Source: Prevotellaceae bacterium UBA6417
Lineage (GTDB): Bacteria > Bacteroidota > Bacteroidia > Bacteroidales > Bacteroidaceae
Assembly (NCBI GenBank): GCA_002439755.1
Contig: DJPH01000002.1
Span: 1 to 9,966, forward strand
DNA length: 9,966 nucleotides
Direction: 5' to 3'
Numbering within the stretch: the stretch's first letter is position 1; each line of letters opens with the position of its first letter. The notes beneath the pieces are model-generated. The model saw only the letters and a list, made by a program, of their open reading frames with translations. It was not told where the DNA came from and made no database searches. The translations under genes and the position numbers were made by a program. This document shows positions 4,590 through 9,966 of the stretch, in pieces.

Positions 4590-6731
4590 CTAACGTGAAG
4601 ATTTTTTGCGATCGCGCCTGATATGATTCCAATTCTTATATGTTCCGAATATTGAAGTGGCATTCTTTTCTTCTTTTACTTCACCTTGATGCTGCTCCAA
4701 CGTCGGATATTGTATGCGGGTGTGATAAACTGTTTTCAGACTTGTTATAAATTGCTCCTTGGCAACTTCAATATCATGGAAGGTTATCGGACAATCACGG
4801 AAATAACCTTCTTTTACCTGATTGTCTATAATATCGTTTACCAATTTGCGTAATGCTTCGTCTGTGATTTTTTGGAGGCTTCTTGAAGCTGCTTCTACAG
4901 AATCTGCCATCATAAGAATGGCTTGCTCCAGCGTGCTCGGATTGGGTCCGGGATAAGTAAACAACTCTTCGTTGACAGGTTCATCAGGATGATTATTGAT
5001 ATACTTTATATAGAAATACTTTGCTTTGCTGCGTCCATGATGTGTAGCTATAAAGCCACGTATTACAGCCGGCAAATGATGCTTTTCAGCCATTTCGATG
5101 CCATCGGGTACATGCTGAATGATGATTTGAGCACTGCGTTCTTCCGACAAGCTGTCGTGGGGATTGACTCCACGCTGATTTTCTGTGAAAAAAGCAGGAT
5201 TCTTCATCTTTCCAATATCATGATAAAGTGCACCGGTTCGCACCAGCTCGACATTAGCTCCAATCTTTCCTGCCACTTCGGTAGCCAGATTGGCCACTTG
5301 CATAGAATGCTGGAATGTTCCTTGAGCTTCTTTTGACATTTGGCGCAGCAGCGGCATATTGACATTCGACAATTCAATAAGCGTCACACTTGAAGTAAAA
5401 CCAAACAAACGTTCTATCAAGTACATGATCGGATAAGTAAAAAGCAGCAACACTCCGTTGATACAAATGCAGATATACCATGAGGGATCGAATGTCGTTA
5501 AGGTAAGTCCTTGACTCAGATCATAGCCAAGCATGAATATAAGAGTCACTATCGTCACTTGAAGTGCAGCCTGAAGTATTTGTGAACGTGAAAGCAATTC
5601 CTTGATGGAAAAGATAGCAATAGCGCCGGCTATAAACTGTACAAGTATAAACTCGTAAGGAGCATGTACCGAAATCGAGCAAACAAGCACATTTACAATA
5701 TGTATGATAAACGATGTACGTGCATCCATAAAGACACGCACAAAGATTGGCACCATAGCATATGGTATGAGGTAAGCACTTTGCGATGTAGAATATTCCA
5801 CCCATGACGTAACAATAGGAAATACTGTAAGCATGGAGTAAAAAAGGAACATACAGCGCGGCTGCTGCAAGTAATCCTGTCGAAAAAGGATCAAATAAAG
5901 GGCGAAAGTGAAGAAAAGAAGAAAAACAAACATGAATTGCCCCAACAGCAAAAGAAGCTCCTGATTGTTGTTGTCATGGCGCTTTATGCTTTCTTTTTTC
6001 ATCGATTCAAGGATGTTTACCGTTTTTTCCGTGACGATTTCTCCACGGTCGATAATCTTTTGTCCGCTTTGCACCATACCGCTCGCATAAGAGATGGAAG
6101 AAAGCATATCTTGGAATGCTCCGCGCGTTTTGCGGGTATCCAATTCCAAATTGACTGTAAGGTAATTGTTCAGATTACATTGGCTCAATATGTCGTGCCG
6201 AAAAGTCGTTGAGTCGCCTAACATGATATGCATATAGGCCGACCGCGTTGTATAGAGTTCCTTTACTGCACGTTGCTGTGAATTTGTTCCATAAAACACC
6301 TTTATCGATGTAACACCGCTATCCAGCAAAGCAGTATATTCCTGACTTTCAATTATGCCGTTTGCATAAACTTCGTGCAGACATTTGGCCACGTACTGCA
6401 TATAGGCATAAGGAAGTTTGCCCATTTTCCCGGATGAATAATCGTTCTTAAAACGGCGCAACTGGCTTTCTTCTTCCGTTTCGTCAATAAGATAATAAGG
6501 CTGAAACAACCGATAGGCACTGTCGCGTTCGGCTTTGATTACTTCGTCAGATTTGTAAATAGGAAAATCAAACTCAGCTATAATCTGTCCGTACTTCCAT
6601 GGCTTGCCTATGGTATAATCATAAGAAAAGGTTTGTTCACGAGGCAGAAAAAAGACCACAAGTGCCGTTACTACCAATATCAGGATTATTCTGAACAGCG
6701 ATGGCAAATATTTTTTGTTATTGAAAGCCAT
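4590..6731 (-). CDS. pgpH: 7TMR-HD phosphohydrolase, PgpH-like cyclic-di-AMP phosphodiesterase
   Basis: Proteins of this family hydrolyse cyclic-di-AMP to pApA. The 713 residues are laid out as in PgpH: an N-terminal membrane helix (about 12-29), a long extracytoplasmic domain (about 33-255), a cluster of hydrophobic helices (about 258-440, seven in the family), then a cytoplasmic HD domain (about 470-670). The metal ligands are all present by comparison with Listeria PgpH: H475 (QHSM), H504-D505 (YHDIGK), H540 (IIQH), H564-H565 (THHG) and D610 (MMADSVEA), with nearly the family spacing. FTENQRGVNPHD (515-526) is also typical. The charged tail after 680 is likely unstructured. It has its own -7 box upstream and shares a transcript with the DUF4294 gene. 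The substrate is inferred from family; a cyclase gene is not in this window. Confidence 0.92.
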   Translation of the reverse strand: MAFNNKKYLPSLFRIILILVVTALVVFFLPREQTFSYDYTIGKPWKYGQIIAEFDFPIYKSDEVIKAERDSAYRLFQPYYLIDETEEESQLRRFKNDYSSGKMGKLPYAYMQYVAKCLHEVYANGIIESQEYTALLDSGVTSIKVFYGTNSQQRAVKELYTTRSAYMHIMLGDSTTFRHDILSQCNLNNYLTVNLELDTRKTRGAFQDMLSSISYASGMVQSGQKIIDRGEIVTEKTVNILESMKKESIKRHDNNNQELLLLLGQFMFVFLLFFTFALYLILFRQDYLQQPRCMFLFYSMLTVFPIVTSWVEYSTSQSAYLIPYAMVPIFVRVFMDARTSFIIHIVNVLVCSISVHAPYEFILVQFIAGAIAIFSIKELLSRSQILQAALQVTIVTLIFMLGYDLSQGLTLTTFDPSWYICICINGVLLLFTYPIMYLIERLFGFTSSVTLIELSNVNMPLLRQMSKEAQGTFQHSMQVANLATEVAGKIGANVELVRTGALYHDIGKMKNPAFFTENQRGVNPHDSLSEERSAQIIIQHVPDGIEMAEKHHLPAVIRGFIATHHGRSKAKYFYIKYINNHPDEPVNEELFTYPGPNPSTLEQAILMMADSVEAASRSLQKITDEALRKLVNDIIDNQVKEGYFRDCPITFHDIEVAKEQFITSLKTVYHTRIQYPTLEQHQGEVKEEKNATSIFGTYKNWNHIRRDRKKSSR

Positions 6732-6759
6732 ATATGTTACTTGTTTATTCTTGTTCGGA

Positions 6760-6767
6760 CAAAGTTA
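6760..6767 (-). promoter_or_regulatory. -7 box upstream of the pgpH-like gene
   Basis: Minus-strand TAACTTTG fits TAnnTTTG and lies 28 bases before the ATG at 6731. No TTTG box is visible 19-21 bases further up, a stretch that runs towards the end of the glycosyltransferase gene. The 59-base gap and this box suggest that the pgpH unit is at least partly independent of the genes upstream. Confidence 0.45.
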
Positions 6768-6790
6768 AGAATAAACCTTGAAATGAACTC

Positions 6791-7780
6791 TTATTTCACT
6801 ATCGGTTTCTCGAAAAACGCAGTGTTATTGTTATAAGTCCAAATGAGAGGATAGAAAAAGCCGCGTATGCAGTTGATGAGTGCTTGACAACCTTTTCCTC
6901 CTGCAAAACGGTCGTGCACTTTCGCACGATATTTCATCGTCAACCAACACAAATGCAACAAAGCGGGCATATCGTTTCTTGCCAACAGTGCGGCCATTCT
7001 ATGAGGTATAGGATTGCGTTCAGCCGATGTATGGTCGCGAATATAGGCATACATCCATTGCCATACGGGCATCTTATTGAAATCACAATAGGCTTTCCAA
7101 CCATAAACATATGGTTGCCATGTATTTCCTTTTGTACGTTCCCAATCTTTGCTCATCATTACCACGGAAGCCGAATCGCTGTGTTCACGATACCAATTGA
7201 GCGGTTCGCGCACTAAGGTCACTCCATCGTGCATATGAGCTTGCAGTGCCAACCACCAATCGTAAGCTATCCTTTCGTCCCATACATCAATACTATCATA
7301 AAATTTACGGGTAAACAGCATGCTGTGACCGGGGATGTGAGATGTAAACAACAGGCTTTCAAAGTCGCTCTGCGGCTTTCGTATCAAAGTTCCGTGAGTG
7401 GTGAATTGTGCATCCAGGCAACGGTAGCAATATACCAAAGAGCTTTTTCCTATGGCAGCCATTTTCTTTTCAAGATTGTCTTTATACCAAATGTCATCCT
7501 GGTCGCTCAGTGCAATATAATCACCTGTTGCCCGCCGCATGGCTGTAATGAAATTGCGGTTCCATCCCATATTGCTTGGATTGACATAAAGATGTATGCG
7601 ATGGTCTTTGCGCGCATACTCTTCTATGATGTCACGTGTTGTATCCGTTGATTTATCATCCTGGATGATAAGTTCGGTAAAAGGATATGTTTGTTGCAGA
7701 AGCGATTCAATTTGCTCCCTGATATATTTTTCACCGTTGTAAGTTATCATTACAACCGAAAGTGTCGGCATCGGATTCAT
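6791..7780 (-). CDS. Family 2 glycosyltransferase (second of a tandem pair)
   Basis: A GT-A fold, inverting sugar transferase acting in the cytoplasm on a nucleotide sugar. The 329 residues show LSVVMITYNGEKYIREQIES (7-26), QDDKSTDTT (40-48, nucleotide-binding acidic pair), ALSDQDDIW (90-98, the metal-binding D-x-D type motif), PGHSMLF (150-156), YDWWLAL (173-179, near the expected catalytic base) and WYREHSDSAS (196-205). The last 110 residues have no motif I recognise. Its start ATG at 7780 overlaps the stop of the preceding gene in the sequence ATGA, so translation is probably coupled. It is a paralogue of that gene: motifs sit at the same residue numbers to about 100. Acceptor and sugar cannot be told from sequence; rhamnosyl- or similar polysaccharide transferases are the usual relatives. 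Confidence 0.93.
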   Translation of the reverse strand: MNPMPTLSVVMITYNGEKYIREQIESLLQQTYPFTELIIQDDKSTDTTRDIIEEYARKDHRIHLYVNPSNMGWNRNFITAMRRATGDYIALSDQDDIWYKDNLEKKMAAIGKSSLVYCYRCLDAQFTTHGTLIRKPQSDFESLLFTSHIPGHSMLFTRKFYDSIDVWDERIAYDWWLALQAHMHDGVTLVREPLNWYREHSDSASVVMMSKDWERTKGNTWQPYVYGWKAYCDFNKMPVWQWMYAYIRDHTSAERNPIPHRMAALLARNDMPALLHLCWLTMKYRAKVHDRFAGGKGCQALINCIRGFFYPLIWTYNNNTAFFEKPIVK

Positions 7781-8757
7781 TTGTGTTGTTTTAGTATGGC
7801 TCTATAATAGTATCCGCATGAAAAAGGAAAGTATAAAGCCCTGCAAGCAGTCAGCAGACTTTTCTTTTCAGTTACATGGAAGAGCTGCGTCTGATGCTGC
7901 AGGAAAAACACTGTGCGCTTTACAAAGCCTTTCAATCCGCTTTGCAGCTGAAGACGAGCCATCTCTCTACACTCTTCAACGGCTTTTGTCTTGAATGGCA
8001 ATTCATCGAGCATTTGCAATATATAGCTGAAACGTGTTCGCACACAACGTTGCAAAGCTGCATGATGCAAAAGCGTTGTCTGTATATAGTTTATCGCCGA
8101 ACTGCTTATCATGCAATGACCTACAGGCAGGCATGCGGTAGCTGCATCTCCATGACGACGAAAATGAACCAACACATGTGGAACAAACACTATGCTTTCG
8201 GCAGCGGCAGCAACCATTTGAAGCTGCCAGTCGTATAAATAGGGGCAATTGTTCTTGTTAGGCACATAGTCAGGCAGACTTCTATGCATCAATAAAGTAT
8301 GTCCGGGCAATACACCAAGGTAGGCCAGGCGAAGAATATCATAATTAGGCATTCGGTCATCATGACCGACAGGAAAGCCATCGTCTGAAAAAGGCACTGA
8401 AAACCCACTACACAAAAGTTTCTCTCCTATGGCTTCAGCCTGACGGTACAACTTATCATGTTCCCAAATATCGTCTTGGTCGGCCAATGCTATATAATCG
8501 CCCGAAGCCCTCTGCATGGCACTGAAAAAGTTATTGTTTATACCATGCTGGCCTTCATTACGAAATACTTTTATCAACTGATATATATGGGCATATTCTT
8601 CAAGTATATGAAAAGTATCATCGCTGCTTCCATCGTCTTGAACAATAATTTCTACAGGTTGATAGTCCTGAGCAAGTATGGAATCGAGCTGCTCACGCAG
8701 ATAGCGCGCACCATTGTATGTACATACCACTACGGATATCCTTTTCTCACAGCACAT
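7777..8757 (-). CDS. Family 2 glycosyltransferase (first of a tandem pair)
   Basis: A GT-A type transferase of 326 residues, the partner of the next gene. Motifs: ISVVVCTYNGARYLREQLDS (7-26), QDDGSSDDT (40-48), ALADQDDIW (90-98), PGHTLLMHRS (151-160), YDWQLQM (175-181) and VHFRRHGDAAT (197-207). All the elements expected of an active enzyme are there. The region 115-150 diverges most from the paralogue, which suggests a different donor or acceptor. The C-terminal 110 residues are basic and moderately hydrophobic (FVKRTVFFLQ, RALYFPFSCGYYYRAILKQ) and may touch the membrane. It starts 18 bases after the metallophosphoesterase stop codon and overlaps the next gene by 4 bases. The three genes likely form one transcript devoted to an envelope glycan, an inference from context. 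Confidence 0.93.
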   Translation of the reverse strand: MCCEKRISVVVCTYNGARYLREQLDSILAQDYQPVEIIVQDDGSSDDTFHILEEYAHIYQLIKVFRNEGQHGINNNFFSAMQRASGDYIALADQDDIWEHDKLYRQAEAIGEKLLCSGFSVPFSDDGFPVGHDDRMPNYDILRLAYLGVLPGHTLLMHRSLPDYVPNKNNCPYLYDWQLQMVAAAAESIVFVPHVLVHFRRHGDAATACLPVGHCMISSSAINYIQTTLLHHAALQRCVRTRFSYILQMLDELPFKTKAVEECREMARLQLQSGLKGFVKRTVFFLQHQTQLFHVTEKKSLLTACRALYFPFSCGYYYRAILKQHK

Positions 8758-8775
8758 CTCACTGGCATTGTTGTT

Positions 8776-9747
8776 CTACACAAACATTATTTCTTCACCA
8801 TGAAAGAGAAAGTTGCCACCCACTACATATTGCCTTGCCGACGGTGAGAACTGCTCTTGCACCGTAACGTGTATATGTCCTGCAAGTATAGCCTTTAGTA
8901 ACGGCTCTTTTTTCAGATAAGTTATAAAGTCACGGGTGACAACATCGTTCAACTGTGTTTTGTAATCGCCACCTGGCGCATACACTTTGTCGTTTATGCT
9001 ACTTGCCAAATGCATACTCCAGAAACGAGTCGTTGCACGCCTTATTTGTTCGGTCATGAATGGTACATGCATACAAAGTACAATTGGAAGCCCTTTCTTC
9101 ACTTCCTGTCTGAAAAGCTTCACCTGTTTGGGCGTAACATAGCCATAGACATCATCTATCATTATGAAATTAACGCCATTAACCACCTGCGATTGAAACG
9201 TAATATCAAACGGATATACTTTTTCCAATAACTTTCTTGTATTGTCCTTGTATGCTTCTGTAGGCTCTTCCTTAGGTTCACTGAGCCACATATCGGTTGT
9301 AAACTCATGATTGCCCATTGTTCCGGCAAGCCCGGGTCCGAAATATTTGCGTACCAAATCAAAGTTTGCTTCGCTTTGCCAGTCTATCAAATCACCGGTA
9401 TGAATGACATAATCCACATGCTCCTTTGCCCAATTCAAGGAATCTCTAAGGGCCTCTTCCTGCCTGCCGCCAAAGCATTTGGTACGGCTTTCACGTAGTT
9501 TTTGCTTTTTCTCATTCTCATAAGCATAGGCAGCTGTCAAATGAGTGTCTGATATATGGAGTATGGAGAATGGCTTTTCCAATCCTATTTCCACTGTGGC
9601 ATAAGCCAATGCAAGTCTTTCAAACTTTCCTCGTGATGGGAATACTTGTGGATTGTCTTCAGCAAATGCAGGCAGTTGTGCAGTAGCGAGCAAAAAGCCA
9701 GCTCCCGCTTTTTTTATAAAGCTCCGTCTGTTTATCTTGTCACTCAT
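8776..9747 (-). CDS. Exported calcineurin-like metallophosphoesterase with twin-arginine signal
   Basis: A two-metal phosphoesterase of 323 residues. Residues 1-29 form a signal with the twin-arginine motif NRRSFIKK (6-13), a hydrophobic core AGAGFLLATAQLPAFA and a likely cleavage after AFA, so it should be exported folded. The five metallophosphoesterase blocks are intact: HISDTHL (64-70, D67 and H69), HTGDLID (116-122, D119), TMGNHEF (143-149, N146 and H147), LCMHVPF (224-230, H227) and AGHIHV (289-294, H291 and H293). The substrate is not evident; relatives act on phosphoesters of nucleotides, lipids or glycans. It is the first gene of a likely operon with the two glycosyltransferases. The start ATG at 9747 is the one that gives the Tat signal. 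Confidence 0.92.
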   Translation of the reverse strand: MSDKINRRSFIKKAGAGFLLATAQLPAFAEDNPQVFPSRGKFERLALAYATVEIGLEKPFSILHISDTHLTAAYAYENEKKQKLRESRTKCFGGRQEEALRDSLNWAKEHVDYVIHTGDLIDWQSEANFDLVRKYFGPGLAGTMGNHEFTTDMWLSEPKEEPTEAYKDNTRKLLEKVYPFDITFQSQVVNGVNFIMIDDVYGYVTPKQVKLFRQEVKKGLPIVLCMHVPFMTEQIRRATTRFWSMHLASSINDKVYAPGGDYKTQLNDVVTRDFITYLKKEPLLKAILAGHIHVTVQEQFSPSARQYVVGGNFLFHGEEIMFV

Positions 9748-9774
9748 GGGTCTTTACGCGATTGATTCATTTGG

Positions 9775-9782
9775 CAAAGGTA
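9775..9782 (-). promoter_or_regulatory. -7 box upstream of the metallophosphoesterase operon
   Basis: Minus-strand TACCTTTG fits TAnnTTTG and lies 28 bases before the ATG at 9747. I find no TTTG at 19-21 bases; the nearest (9798-9795) is only 12 bases away. The box alone is good but the promoter is half supported. Confidence 0.5.
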
Positions 9783-9851
9783 GCTATATACTTTCAAAAG
9801 AGTGATTTTTACGGCTTAAAATCTTTCTTGCTCTTTTGCTATATCATGGAT

Positions 9852-9882
9852 AGGCCGACGGCTTGCAGATTGCCATCGGCCT
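9852..9882 (-). terminator. GC-rich hairpin after the right-edge gene
   Basis: AGGCCGA (9852-9858) pairs with TCGGCCT (9876-9882), and GGC (9860-9862) with GCC (9872-9874), with one C/A mismatch and a 9-base loop. On the minus strand it lies about 31 bases after the TGA of the right-edge reading frame. Neither strand has a T tract directly after the stem, so termination here is doubtful; it may be a processed 3' end. Confidence 0.35.
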
Positions 9883-9913
9883 GTTGCCATGTTTTTACCT
9901 TTGACTATAAAAA

Positions 9914-9966
9914 TCAGTTACGCTTCAATGGTTTGCGCCCTATATAGTCAAGCCTGCCAAACCCCT
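9914..9966 (-). CDS. Probable C-terminal end of a protein gene (start outside window)
   Basis: One minus-strand frame is open from the right edge to TGA at 9916-9914 and reads GFGRLDYIGRKPLKRN (the last 16 residues; two bases of the next codon at the edge). The basic, glycine-containing tail looks like a genuine C-terminus, while the two other frames stop sooner. The family cannot be told from so few residues. The hairpin 9852-9882 lies downstream. Its presence would make the genes from 9747 leftward follow it in the same direction. Confidence 0.45.
   Translation of the reverse strand, partial: GFGRLDYIGRKPLKRN

Noticed and set aside
5521..5805. A Cys/Tyr-rich 94-codon minus-strand frame inside the pgpH-like gene
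   Set aside because: It is an alternative reading frame of the membrane segment of that gene; the composition is a frame artefact.
9896..9903. Plus-strand TACCTTTG that could be a -7 box
   Set aside because: The upstream -33 match is poor and the box lies in the presumed 3' region of a minus-strand gene; likely chance.
9762..9947. A 61-codon plus-strand frame at the right end
   Set aside because: No domain or plausible start signal, and it runs over the hairpin and the probable minus-strand gene end.
9901..9951. Inverted repeat TTGACTATA / TATAGTCAA with a 33-base loop
   Set aside because: The right arm lies in the probable coding tail, the loop is long and no T tract follows; too weak to call an operator or terminator.

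Overview
The window looks like chromosome from a member of Bacteroidales, most likely Prevotella or a close relative. Three things point there. Promoters match the Bacteroidota form TTTG, about 19-21 bases, TAnnTTTG. Several families are characteristic of the phylum (the 73-residue DUF2795 protein, DUF4294, the 7TMR-HD phosphohydrolase). The first gene ends in a type IX-like C-terminal tail. The genus is inferred from the general character of the proteins, not from a search.

Layout, left to right. Bases 1-1188 hold the 3' part of a large secreted, carbohydrate-binding-like surface protein, closed by a strong terminator. About 700 bases without a credible protein gene follow (1189-1898). They hold a degenerate tandem array of seven 22-base units, a consensus promoter facing right, and a probable short non-coding RNA on the minus strand with its own consensus promoter and terminator. 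Next, on the plus strand, are a methyltransferase-like protein that seems to have lost its cofactor-binding loop and a PduO-type cobalamin adenosyltransferase, 12 bases apart. A DUF2795 gene follows with its own perfect promoter. A 21-base perfect inverted repeat serves as a shared terminator between DUF2795 and the convergent HU gene.

From 3460 to 9747 everything is on the minus strand: HU; a two-gene unit of a PgpH-like cyclic-di-AMP phosphodiesterase and a DUF4294 exported protein; and a three-gene unit of an exported Tat-type metallophosphoesterase and two paralogous family-2 glycosyltransferases, the last two overlapping by four bases. At the right edge there is probably the last 16 codons of another minus-strand gene, with a GC-rich hairpin after it.

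Functionally this is mostly core chromosome: envelope glycan or surface work (glycosyltransferases, metallophosphoesterase, surface protein), second-messenger turnover (PgpH), cofactor activation (adenosyltransferase) and nucleoid structure (HU). I see no transposase, integrase, phage gene, CRISPR array, tRNA or rRNA. The least explained part is the 1257-1898 intergenic region.
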